From a virus: DNA of 64,000 nt. Of the stretch, positions 10,549-20,200 are shown one piece after another (within the stretch, counting starts at the first letter, position 1; each line of letters opens with the position of its first letter). The stretch covers positions 1-64,000 of IMG/VR virus record IMGVR_UViG_3300031788_000008. One strand, written 5' to 3'. The notes under the pieces are model-generated. The model searched no databases. It had not been told where the DNA came from and was given only the letters and a program-made list of their open reading frames with translations. The translations under genes were made by a program, and so were the position numbers.

Positions 10549-10689
10549 GGGGAGCTTCAGGTCATTGATCGACCGAATGGCTCCTAAAAGTGTTTATGGA
10601 GGAAAACAAAATATAAGTCCTACCAATTCAATGCTTTACGGTGGACGAAGTAGCTACAAAATCTTGTAATTCAGAATAACGGAGATTAT
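10549..10689 (+). promoter_or_regulatory. Structured 5' leader RNA
   Basis: The predicted transcript starts with a two-tier hairpin. GGAGC at 10551-10555 pairs with GCTCC at 10580-10584, enclosing GGTC (10560-10563) paired with GACC (10571-10574). About 100 nt of less structured sequence follow, up to a GGAG ribosome site at 10681-10684. The leader is long for this phage, where most genes are separated by fewer than 30 nt, so it may hold a regulatory RNA. A minimal reading frame that starts at the ATG near 10596 has only six codons and is probably not meaningful. Confidence 0.35.
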
Positions 10690-11211
10690 ATGAGAGCATT
10701 ACTGTTGCTCGTCACCATGTGGGTGCTTCCCGCTTTGGTGGCTGCACAAACGTATGACAAGCAAAAGATTGACTCATTCGCATCTGCGATAGCACACGCA
10801 GAAGGATTCAATGTTAAACATTCTATTCCAGCGAAATACCATAACCCAGGTGACATAAAAAGTCGCCCAAACTTCCATCCTTTTCCAGGTCAAAAGGCTA
10901 TAGGTAAAGGTGGACACATTATTTTCAAAACAGATAAGGCCGGATGGGACGCTTTGAATGATCAAATCAAAAAAATGATTGATGGTCGATCAAAGCACTT
11001 CAATCCCAACATGACAATTGTTCAAGTAGCAAAACGTTACGCGCAAAACTGGAAACCTTGGGTTAAAATTGTGACGCATGAATTGAATGTCAACCCAAAT
11101 ATAACCCTAAAAAAGCTGCTAACCTCCGATGAGCCTGAGATTTTTCTACCCTTGACAGCTTTTAATTTACCTCCGCCTACGCTAATGCTCCCAACATTAG
11201 CGAAAAATTAA
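10690..11211 (+). CDS. Secreted lytic/peptidoglycan-active-like protein
   Basis: A protein of 173 residues. Residues 1-20 form a signal peptide: charged start, LLLLV core, and an Ala-x-Ala-type cleavage site before Gln. The mature part has the pattern IAHAEGFN....IPAKYHNPGDI, then FKTDKAGWDAL, T.VQVAKRYAQNWKPW and a short Leu-rich end. This is a conserved small-domain pattern I have seen in phage and bacterial exported proteins linked to lysozyme-like folds; the Glu in AEGFN would be the candidate catalytic acid. It has its own promoter and leader, and a minus-strand lysozyme lies nearby, so a role in lysis or cell-wall passage is likely but not proven. Confidence 0.5.
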   Translation: MRALLLLVTMWVLPALVAAQTYDKQKIDSFASAIAHAEGFNVKHSIPAKYHNPGDIKSRPNFHPFPGQKAIGKGGHIIFKTDKAGWDALNDQIKKMIDGRSKHFNPNMTIVQVAKRYAQNWKPWVKIVTHELNVNPNITLKKLLTSDEPEIFLPLTAFNLPPPTLMLPTLAKN

Positions 11212-11232
11212 TCTCGCACAGTATTAGTATGC

Positions 11233-11526
11233 ATGCGCGTAATCCAATTACCGGATGTACTATTCGAATATCTCGTCCATGTAATTGAGAAGCACTCCTC
11301 TTCCGGCATCCATCCGGAAGAGGGTCTAGCTGTTTTTCAATTATGGGACATTCTAAAAAATAGGTCTACTCACATTGATGATGCTGCTATAGAAAAAATG
11401 ACAGCAGCTGGTTCCCCAGTAGGGCAATCCCCAGCTGACCCTTTAGGGAAAATACGCCACCCAGAAGATGAGTCTGATATTCTTCCCAACACAAAAGGAA
11501 AAGCTACTGGAGTGTGTGATTTATAA
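11233..11526 (+). CDS. Small hypothetical protein
   Basis: A 97-residue reading frame starting 21 nt after the secreted lytic-like gene, probably in the same transcript. The N-terminal half is predicted helical (LPDVLFEYLVHVIEKH). The C-terminal half is polar and proline-rich with no motif I recognise. No clear ribosome site precedes the ATG. It converges with the lysozyme gene across a gap of about 20 nt. Confidence 0.45.
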   Translation: MRVIQLPDVLFEYLVHVIEKHSSSGIHPEEGLAVFQLWDILKNRSTHIDDAAIEKMTAAGSPVGQSPADPLGKIRHPEDESDILPNTKGKATGVCDL

Positions 11527-11546
11527 ACCGTGGGGCGTAGCGTAAA

Positions 11547-11975
11547 TCATTGCCAAGTTCCGGTTATGAGTTGGGTAGCTAAACGGCCGTATCTGGCTGG
11601 GAGTTCTTTAGCGGCGGCACTTTGTAGCAAGTTTGACGCTGCTTCGTCCCATTCCCCTCGCTGCATATATGATAAGGTGTTGTGAAAAGCGAGTAGTCCA
11701 TGGACGCCTACATTAAATCCTACATTAATAAGAACACCTTGTCGTACTACATCTAATTTTGAGAACCAGGGTAAATTAGCGTTGAGATTAGCCACGACAC
11801 TTGTCACATCATCATTCAAAATAGAGTTGCTTTGAGCTAAAGTAATACCGCACCCCCGGCGTTTATCAATACAATGACCTGTTCCTATTGTCCAATAACC
11901 ATCATCATCTGGGTATGCGTATAAAACTGTTCCTTCATCCCGATCGAGCTGTGAAATAATATCTGTAATTGCCAT
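11547..11975 (-). CDS. T4-type lysozyme, glycoside hydrolase 24 (endolysin)
   Basis: A protein of 142 residues, close to the usual GH24 length. The T4 lysozyme catalytic triad is intact with exact spacing: Glu14, Asp23 and Thr29 within DRDEG...YPDDDGYWTIGTGH. The C-terminal half contains the expected helical core (LINVGFNVG, LSYMQRGEW). There is no signal peptide or membrane anchor, so release would need a holin or another export route; none is obvious nearby. An AGGAAG ribosome site lies just upstream of the ATG on the minus strand. The gene begins 14 nt after the fibre-like gene 11990-12775, so they form a two-gene minus-strand operon. It hydrolyses the MurNAc-GlcNAc bond of peptidoglycan. 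Confidence 0.9.
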   Translation of the reverse strand: MAITDIISQLDRDEGTVLYAYPDDDGYWTIGTGHCIDKRRGCGITLAQSNSILNDDVTSVVANLNANLPWFSKLDVVRQGVLINVGFNVGVHGLLAFHNTLSYMQRGEWDEAASNLLQSAAAKELPARYGRLATQLITGTWQ

Positions 11976-11989
11976 TGTTATCTTCCTAT

Positions 11990-12775
11990 TTATAAAGCTA
12001 CATCCACATACACTTGATCTAAAGCAAAATTTATTGTTAAAATCATATGGGATTGTGCGGGAGTAGGATTGATAGCTGCTTCCCCTAACGAACTAGCTGG
12101 GGAATAACCCTCTATTACTCCCATCGGATTTGCTAAGGTTAACGTAGTAGACGATGATCCCAGACAGTTAAATGTCCCGTTATTACCAGCGTTTACAAAA
12201 CCCTTGATTGTAAGGGAGTACCCTGTATAAGCGTTGTTAATCCCTCCGGGGATAGTTCCTATATATGTTGTACTATCGGGTGGAGAGCTTAGTTTTTCCA
12301 CGGATACTAGAGAAAACAACCCTAGTTGGTTGCCTGCATCAGGTGAAAAGATAATTGAAATAACACCGTCTGCATAGGTTAGTCCTTGAGGGGAAAATCC
12401 TTGGAGTGATCCGTTGTAGTTATCGCTTAAAGCAAATCCATCAGCTAGTAAAAATTGCATCCACATCGGTAATTCTGAGGCTTGAGTAACGGGAACACTT
12501 TGATCTAAAATTACCAAGGATGCTAAGGAAAGCAGTACTAAACCATAGGTAGGAAAGGCTGCTGTGCTTCCTCTGTATGGATTAGGGCTGTTAGCAAATT
12601 CTGTGTACCAGGAAGCGTATACAGGACCTATATCCTGCACACCATTGGTGTAGTGAGTTCCGTCAAAAGAAAATCCGGTGTGGTTATTTGCAACTGGAAA
12701 GTAAAACCCATCATTTGTTCTGGGTTGTAAATCCAAGGAGGCTACTGTATCGATATTTAGGTAGTTGTAAGCCAT
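11990..12775 (-). CDS. Fibre-like protein with NGTF/STTLTL module
   Basis: A protein of 261 residues, upstream partner of the lysozyme on the minus strand. Residues ~1-150 are aromatic- and Asn-rich without a known motif. Residues ~165-225 hold a module with the pattern TTYIGTIPGG..NAY.GY, then GF.NA.NNGTF, C, SSSTTLTLANP.GV. The same module occurs twice in the 1871-residue protein at 17281-22896 on the other strand. The last 30 residues are a short beta-rich end. The ribosome site is weak. Probably an exposed fibre or adhesion protein. Confidence 0.45.
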   Translation of the reverse strand: MAYNYLNIDTVASLDLQPRTNDGFYFPVANNHTGFSFDGTHYTNGVQDIGPVYASWYTEFANSPNPYRGSTAAFPTYGLVLLSLASLVILDQSVPVTQASELPMWMQFLLADGFALSDNYNGSLQGFSPQGLTYADGVISIIFSPDAGNQLGLFSLVSVEKLSSPPDSTTYIGTIPGGINNAYTGYSLTIKGFVNAGNNGTFNCLGSSSTTLTLANPMGVIEGYSPASSLGEAAINPTPAQSHMILTINFALDQVYVDVAL

Positions 12776-12829
12776 ATCTAATAACTATTTTGTTAGTTGA
12801 TTTGAAAAACCCAACTATCGTTTCCTAAA

Positions 12830-13237
12830 GTGATGCGGCAGAAAAAAGAACTTAAAGGATTGAAGTTTGGATTTTTATCAGTACTAGGTCTTGGGCTTCC
12901 CCAAGGAACGCGGAATAGACCTACTTGGATAGTTCGTTGTATTTGTGGTAAAGAGAAGTCTATTCGTGAAGATGTCCTTGTGTCTAACAGAGTTAAGAGT
13001 TGTGGGTGCGCCTCCGGCCGATTAAAAAAATCAAAAATGGAAAAACGATATGGTCTTACGAATAAAAAATTTGGTCGGCTCTGGGTTGTATGGCGTATTG
13101 GATCTGTTCAAATAGGGAAATCTTATCATTCTCTTTGGATGTGTAAATGCATTTGTGGGACATTTCTTACTGTGCAGGGCGGGAAACTTACCAGTAACAA
13201 AACTACAAGTTGTTCAGCTTGTGCGATGGAGGATTAA
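12830..13237 (+). CDS. Tandem zinc-ribbon protein (duplicated CxCG...SCGC unit)
   Basis: About 135 residues, made of two copies of one ~55-residue unit. Each begins with K(F)G(R/F)L.V, then W.(V/C)(R/K)CICG and ends in a Cys pair (KSCGC in the first, TSCSAC in the second). The Cys pattern should bind zinc. Such units are common in phage proteins and are often found near HNH or AP2-type homing endonucleases, but no nuclease motif is present here. Start is GTG at 12830 or ATG at 12833. It reads away from the minus-strand pair, and its TAA is followed immediately by the next ATG, so translation is probably coupled. Function unknown; DNA binding is possible. Confidence 0.6.
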   Translation: MMRQKKELKGLKFGFLSVLGLGLPQGTRNRPTWIVRCICGKEKSIREDVLVSNRVKSCGCASGRLKKSKMEKRYGLTNKKFGRLWVVWRIGSVQIGKSYHSLWMCKCICGTFLTVQGGKLTSNKTTSCSACAMED

Positions 13238-16200
13238 ATGTCAGACCAATATGATCAGAAACAATACCCACTAATAGTAAGTCGTACACTTAATCCCTCG
13301 ATGAAAGCCCTCGCCACCGTGGTGGCGCGGCACGACGCGGAAATCACTGACGCGGATATCAATTTAATCCAAGATCTTCAAGATTTAAAAAGGTCTCAGA
13401 TACTTCAAGATAAATCGTGTGTAAGCGGCTGTTTGACTTACGCACCTCTGCAATATAATACAGCCATTGCTAATACTTTTTTCATCCCCACCTTTGATGT
13501 GTTGTGGAACAATATTGAAATACTAACTATCGCTGGTAATATGAGTCCCGATTTAACTCAAAACCGTGTGCAAATACCCACACCCCAAAATTGGACGCCA
13601 GGTGTTAACGCTCAAGATGCTCAGATATATGTTGTATTTCTTGAGATATGGTATCAAGCCCTTAATCCAGTTACCGGGCAGGGGTATTATCAAGATCCTA
13701 TTACCGGTTTGAATTATTTTTATCCTTACGGAGGAGTCAATCCCGATCCATCCAATGCTGAAATTGTACCTGATGATTCTATTGATCCGTTTGAGGGGTT
13801 GTTTACAACTGAGAGAGCACAGATCCAATGGCGCATCAATGTTCAACCTGTAGCTCTAACTTATAATTTTCAGACCTACCAATTTGGTCTAGACCCTGAT
13901 ACCACAGATGCCTCACCTTATGGTGTTCCTCTTAATGTATACGCGCAAGCTGGGCAACCAGCCCCTATAGCAGCATCTCAGTACCAATTTTACAACATGG
14001 GGAATGTAAACGGGGATACAGGTTTATGGCGAGCTGGGTCTCCTCCATGGAATTCAATAACTACTTACAATCAAGGAGATGTTGTTACTTATTCCGGTTA
14101 CACATATTCTAGCACTCAAGGTAGCAATCTCAATAATATTCCGTCATCTAATTCATCGTGGGTAGTTACTAGTACAGGAAACGTAAATAATTCTTTGGGT
14201 ACAATGGATGGTTACAGTTATGCAATGCCGCTGGCTGTTATCTTTCAACGTAACACCGGAATTTTTGATGTGAACTCCAATATATTTGGATGCGCGAGCG
14301 CTACTACCCCCAATTCCGGGGTATTGGCGAATCCCGTTTCTGGACGTTTTGATTCTCGATTAGCCGACCAGATATTTTCTGATAATGTAGTAGACACTCG
14401 TATCACAAACACTTTAGATGCTTGGGATGGAGAACTTCTTTTAGGGAATGGATTTGGAGATTTAGTACAAGGTAAAACACAGTTAGCGCTTTCTCGTGGA
14501 TTATCATCGGGCAATAAAGCAGAAGATTTAGGTTCCACTCTTCCTTACTATGTATCTATTGGCACAACCCCATCAGGAGGTACAATCCCTAATACATTCC
14601 CCGCTGGGTTATTTGATGGTTTTATGAACGGGTTTAGTAGTGATGCACGAACTTATGAATCCACCTATCAAATTACTACGAGTCAAAAATCTACAGGCAT
14701 CTCAGGAAATAACTGGGTGTTGGGGGATTCCTTTACTATTACTTTACCTTCTACATCTCAAGCTACAATTACCGATATTAGTGTAACGGCTCTTGTAACT
14801 CAAGGTACAACCAAAGTGCCCGCAGCTTTGTTACAGGGTCAGATTACTATTACAGGGCTAGGGTCTTCATCCGCCACAGTTACCTTTACTACAAATCTTA
14901 CCGGTACACTCTTTGATCCGGGGTCTAATAATCTTTACGCCACTATTAGCACAACTTATGCAGCTGGTACGAATGTAAATCTTCAGCAAATTCCATTTAC
15001 TGTGGATGGTGGAAGTATTTTTGACGCACAAGCAGGTGCAACAATGCCTGTGTTTGGTATATCAGAATATGATGTACAAGTGCCACAAGTAGTCCTGGCA
15101 CCGTCGAATCCTGTATATCAAACGGGGGGCGCTTCATTTGGTGTTTCAGCTAACTCTGTATATGCTATAAGTCCGAAATATTCTGATATTGTATTGGGTA
15201 CAAAAATTTGGCTGGCAGTACCAGGTTCTCTGGGAACATCCCAGACGATAGGTGGAAATTCTGTAACTACTTTCATGCTTCCAATGACCGGCATATCCGG
15301 ACAACTAAATGGTTTGTACTGTACCTCAGCATGGGATTTAGCTTCTGACGCACCCTATACAATATCTTCCTGTGTTATGACATCTACGACCCCAGCGGGA
15401 ATTATGCTTGTTGTTCAACTCCAAGCTTCTGTATCCCCAAGCTCTACTATTATTTTTTCAATCTTAGCTCAAAACACTGTTCAAACTACTTACAACGCTC
15501 CGGTGAAAGGTATTACATCAATTGAAGAAACTGTTATGTTTGGTAACTATCAATTGAACCAAAACGCAAGCCAAAACTTTCCTTGTGATACGCGAGTCGT
15601 GGTAGAAAATGTAAGTCAACCCGGAGGATCAGGCACACCCACTACAATAGTTTTAGGGGCTAATGGATGCACTATAAAGGGAATATCCGGAAATGATGTG
15701 TCAAGTTTGATTTGGGTAGCAGATAATTCAGGAAATTTAAATTCCCTTCCAATCACCAGTATCAATTTTGTAAATGATGTAGTAGTTGTAGTTGTGCCAG
15801 GTACTGTAAATCTAGTAGGAAATTCTGCTCAACCATTTTTATTTTGCGGTAGTATTTTGCCCGCCTTATCTGCTACATCTACCTTTATTGTAGAAATTCG
15901 TTACATACCTTATCAAGGGGAGGGTGTGATTAATAGAGATTATGAAATTTTAGCATCAGAAGATAACGCACTGGTGACATCTAACGGAACGGGTTCCGCC
16001 CCAATTATTGGATTAACAGATGTTTATCCCTATAACAGAGAACTGCCAATTATTACCACGCTCCCAGCGCAATCAAGTTGGGGAGATGCCGGTCTGACTA
16101 ACACTCCACTAGCTTCTGTATTCGATTCAAATTATGTAGCTATGCGAGCAGACAATGTAGAAACTACATTTTTGGTTCCTTTACATACAAATGATTTTAT

Positions 16201-17278
16201 ACCCCCTATCAATAAAGATACTCGTAAAACTATACGTTTTATAACCCCAGGGCAGCGTGGCTTTGCTACAGCAACTCCCCACATCGGGTTCGCTATTACA
16301 GCCCCCACCCCTCGTACAGTATTAGGACAGAATCTACAGAACACTACTGCACCAATTACTTTATACGTGGACAACTCCGGAGCTGGGAACGACAATAACA
16401 GCGGATTGACGGCGCTTGAAGCTAAGGCTACATTTGCTGGGGCTATGGCCGAACTTCCTCCAGTATTGAGTTTCCCTTGTGTAATTATTTTCAATTCAAC
16501 TGGGGTGCCTTATAGTATTTCAGCTCTTCAAAGTTCCCTGCAAACAGTAGCTTTAGGGGATGGTGATATTCGCTCACAGAAACAGTACTGTTTGGGAAAT
16601 TTGTCTCGGACTATTCAAGGAGAAGGCAGGTTAGTAATTTCTCAAGCCCCGCTTGCTTCGAGTCCAGTGATAATTACAGCATCAGGATTCGCAGGATTTG
16701 GAGATGGGCCTACGGCTGCTTTTTACATTGATACCAGTCGAGTAATTTTAAATGGTATACAGTTTGTAGGGTTCACCAATCCAGCTATTGTAGCGTATAA
16801 CGCTGATATTGATATGGTTGGATGCTCATGGATTGGTAATGCACAAGCAGGGTCGTACATTGGTTGTGACAGCGTTATTCTAGATGGTGGATATACATCC
16901 TTGGCAGATAACACCACAGGACATGTATGTGTGCAGTCAAATTTAACTTCTTCGAATCATAATCTCATAGTTAGCGGACCATCTGTCCCCCCAGAGCCTG
17001 GTATTTTTTATGTAGGAACTAGAGGGTCTACCGTAAATCTGCAAGTACATGCAGCTGGTTCTTCATCGCAGACAGATGAAAATTGGACAGTACCCACACC
17101 TACATTTATTGTAGTAGAAGCTCAATTGAATTCCAGTGTAGCAGTATCATCTACTTTTCAAACTAATGGATCGGCTGTATTACAAGCCAATTCTGTATTA
17201 CAACAAACAGCAGTTACTAATTCGTTTTTAGGTGGGGTGGTGGTAGATGCTAGTTCGTCAGTAGTGACCCAAGTATAA
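13238..17278 (+). CDS. Giant tail fibre/baseplate protein with C-terminal beta-helix
   Basis: A protein of 1346 residues. The N-terminal ~230 residues have an ordered domain (VARHDAEITDADINLIQDLQDLKRSQ, then Y..FLEIWYQALNP) that probably attaches to the baseplate. Residues ~265-314 resemble a CBM5/12-like module (YNQGDVVTYSGYTY). From ~1040 onward the sequence has the lead-in of right-handed parallel beta-helix proteins (LYVDNSGAGNDNNSGL..LEAKATFAGAMAEL) followed by short repeated strands, a fold used for binding or degrading surface polysaccharide. No catalytic residues can be assigned. It starts directly after the zinc-ribbon gene and is followed by the Ig-rich protein after 2 nt. Confidence 0.55.
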   Translation: MSDQYDQKQYPLIVSRTLNPSMKALATVVARHDAEITDADINLIQDLQDLKRSQILQDKSCVSGCLTYAPLQYNTAIANTFFIPTFDVLWNNIEILTIAGNMSPDLTQNRVQIPTPQNWTPGVNAQDAQIYVVFLEIWYQALNPVTGQGYYQDPITGLNYFYPYGGVNPDPSNAEIVPDDSIDPFEGLFTTERAQIQWRINVQPVALTYNFQTYQFGLDPDTTDASPYGVPLNVYAQAGQPAPIAASQYQFYNMGNVNGDTGLWRAGSPPWNSITTYNQGDVVTYSGYTYSSTQGSNLNNIPSSNSSWVVTSTGNVNNSLGTMDGYSYAMPLAVIFQRNTGIFDVNSNIFGCASATTPNSGVLANPVSGRFDSRLADQIFSDNVVDTRITNTLDAWDGELLLGNGFGDLVQGKTQLALSRGLSSGNKAEDLGSTLPYYVSIGTTPSGGTIPNTFPAGLFDGFMNGFSSDARTYESTYQITTSQKSTGISGNNWVLGDSFTITLPSTSQATITDISVTALVTQGTTKVPAALLQGQITITGLGSSSATVTFTTNLTGTLFDPGSNNLYATISTTYAAGTNVNLQQIPFTVDGGSIFDAQAGATMPVFGISEYDVQVPQVVLAPSNPVYQTGGASFGVSANSVYAISPKYSDIVLGTKIWLAVPGSLGTSQTIGGNSVTTFMLPMTGISGQLNGLYCTSAWDLASDAPYTISSCVMTSTTPAGIMLVVQLQASVSPSSTIIFSILAQNTVQTTYNAPVKGITSIEETVMFGNYQLNQNASQNFPCDTRVVVENVSQPGGSGTPTTIVLGANGCTIKGISGNDVSSLIWVADNSGNLNSLPITSINFVNDVVVVVVPGTVNLVGNSAQPFLFCGSILPALSATSTFIVEIRYIPYQGEGVINRDYEILASEDNALVTSNGTGSAPIIGLTDVYPYNRELPIITTLPAQSSWGDAGLTNTPLASVFDSNYVAMRADNVETTFLVPLHTNDFIPPINKDTRKTIRFITPGQRGFATATPHIGFAITAPTPRTVLGQNLQNTTAPITLYVDNSGAGNDNNSGLTALEAKATFAGAMAELPPVLSFPCVIIFNSTGVPYSISALQSSLQTVALGDGDIRSQKQYCLGNLSRTIQGEGRLVISQAPLASSPVIITASGFAGFGDGPTAAFYIDTSRVILNGIQFVGFTNPAIVAYNADIDMVGCSWIGNAQAGSYIGCDSVILDGGYTSLADNTTGHVCVQSNLTSSNHNLIVSGPSVPPEPGIFYVGTRGSTVNLQVHAAGSSSQTDENWTVPTPTFIVVEAQLNSSVAVSSTFQTNGSAVLQANSVLQQTAVTNSFLGGVVVDASSSVVTQV

Positions 17279-17280
17279 TT

Positions 17281-20200
17281 ATGTCAAATCCAAATGTACC
17301 TCTTTATAATTCGGCTCCAGCAACGGCGATTGTAGACCAAAACTACAATCTAACTTTAAGTTGGGTACCAACACCAGATCCAAACACTGGGTTGTATACG
17401 CTCTATGATCACTGGGATATATCATCTACTGTTGATTCTCTCCCCACTCAATTGGTTAAGTTTTCCCCACCCGCTGGGTGGAGTACGGCGGGTGGTAGTT
17501 TAACTTTCACACAAGTTCTATCGGCAGGAAATGTTGTTACTTTAAGTATGCAAGCATGGTTAGATACAGCAGAAACTACTTATCTAACTAATCCATGGGA
17601 AATTTCAGACCTTGCAACCCCAAGATTTTTTCCCAACGCTTTAGTGTCTTCTACTTTAACCTTTTACAACGGTACATCAAATTCTACATCCCTAGAGTTG
17701 GGACAACCTCTTACTGTAACTCTCAATCCAGCTTATGTAGCTGCCGGTCAATGGCAAATACTTTGGCCCGATGGAACTAATACAGGTTGGTTACCTTTGT
17801 CTATTCGAGCAATTACTAAATCTTTCTCTACACCGGGAGCTGGAAATGTAGTAATTCAAACTCGTTATAGCTATTCTGGAAGTCAATATGACCCGCCCAC
17901 TACACTTATTCGTCAATTTACCCAACAAATTTATGTAGTTGATCAACAGTCTCCCCAAACACAAGGAACCACCGTAGGGTTAACTGGTTATTTAGGTATC
18001 AGTGGACAACAAGGATTTGAAATTGTAACATCTTCCACACCAGGATATACAATTCAACCTTGGGAAGTCATCGCACGAGCAATTGTCAGAGACACAATTA
18101 CTAATGAATTAAAACTTCTGGTTGCGACATCCAGATATTCCAATGCTAGTTCTTTATTTGGCACTATGGCGGTGGATGTGTTTCCACTGGAGGGTCGTCC
18201 TCACGCAAAAGGGCTGATTACTCCTCCGTACGAATTGACAACTACATCACAAACAGAAACATCGCCTGTAGTAATATCTACTACATCTCTTCCAAATTTG
18301 ATTGTAGGTAAATCTGTAACTCAAATATTGGGGGGAGTACCACTGCAATTAACTACGAGTGCGGGAAGTGGCATAGCTCCTTTTATTTGGAATTCTACAG
18401 GACTGCCAAATGGCATTGTAATGAATACTAGTGGAGTAGTTAGTGGAACACCATTGGAATTAGGATTGTTCTACGCAACTTTTTCTGTGCAAGATTCCAG
18501 TATTCCATTCTCTATCGCAGAAGTAACCTTACCTCTATTAGTAACAACTGATTTGTTAGTTGAAATAGCTCCGGGGCAGACTGACGCTAACGGTAATACT
18601 TTAGTACAAACTGGAAGCACTTTGGGTTGGGCTCAAGTTAATACACCGTATGCTGTTCAGATGCAGGTTGGAAATATAAATACTTCAGTGTCTATTCCTG
18701 GAGGACTTCCTCCTTATACTTGGAGTATTCCAGCGGGCGCTTTACCAGTTGGTTTGAGCATCAACCCCAATACAGGATTGATATCGGGAAGTCCTTGTAC
18801 TTATAACTCAACCACAGACTTTTCTACTGTTTATTCAGCTACAGTTCAGGTAACAGATGCTATTGGTGCTAAAGCCACTCAAACTTACACTATGCAACTA
18901 GAGCCTGCAATGTTGACTTTTGGGCAACTAGATCAACCAGTGATATACGCTACACAACAGTTTAGATTAGTGGTTCCCGTTTTCGGTGGACTGTCCCCTT
19001 ATGTTTTGTCTGATTTTTTAATTCCATCATCTGATTCTTCTTACTACAGTACCGCTAGTTTGATCGATGGACAGGTGATACTAGATTGTAATTTCCCTCA
19101 AAATGCTACGGGGGTTCACACGTTTTCTCTTATCGTACGTGATAGCGCATCTCATACTGCTAACTCGTCTTTCAATGTTAACGTAGAGTCGCAAACAAAC
19201 GAGTCATTTTTAGTGCCAGGTTTCTTAGATTATGCGTGGCAAAGCTCTACTGATGTTTCTAAACCCACTCCTATACCAGTCACAGGTAATTTTTCAGGGT
19301 TTATTTTAAACGGATTGATTGTTGAACTAGATGCCGTTGCCGCGGCAGCGGGGGGAACTACAATCTATACAGATAGTGGATTTGGGTGTTCTTTTGGTGG
19401 AGGATCAGCAAACGCTTATGCTGGGTATACTTTTGCCGTATCGGGATTCCAAAACTCAGTTAATAACGGAACTTTTTTATGTACTGCATCTACAACTAGC
19501 TCTTTGACTTTGAATAATCCAAACGGAGTAGCTGAAAATCTGTTTCCGATTACATTCACTTTAACTTCAACTTCGCCAGTTACAGGTGTTCTTACTAATG
19601 TTGATTCCCCTTTTATTACAACTACAACATACACTGGAACTGTTTCTGGGGGTGCTGGCAACGCTTATGCTGGGCAATCCTTTGAAGTAAGCGGATTTCC
19701 AACCGCCGCAAATAACGGAACATTCTATTGTACTAATTCTTCATCAACTACTCTAACATTATCAAATCCTAACGGTGTAGCAGAAACTGGGATATCATCT
19801 CCACCTGCGACTGCTGTTCAATCTTCCGCTAAAGCTCTACAAGTTCAAAAAGGAGCCGTCTTATCAAACGGCATCACTGTAGCAATCGATCCTAATGTAC
19901 CGGAAATTGAATTTTCTGGCCCACCGTCTGGAGTTATCGGAAATGCACAATACATCGTACCTCTCCAATTTCAATTAGAATTTGAAGGGAGTATACAGGC
20001 TACTATTTCACAAACCTTTACAACCTTAGCGGCTAATGCTATATCACCTCCTTGGCTCACCGGAGATATTGGGGCTATATCAACTACTACTCGTCCTTAT
20101 TTATTTGGGGCATCGCAAAATGAACTGGTTGGATTAAATCCTCGTAAACCTTTTTATAATTCACCAAGCATTCCTGCTTTTAGTCCTACACCCACACCCA

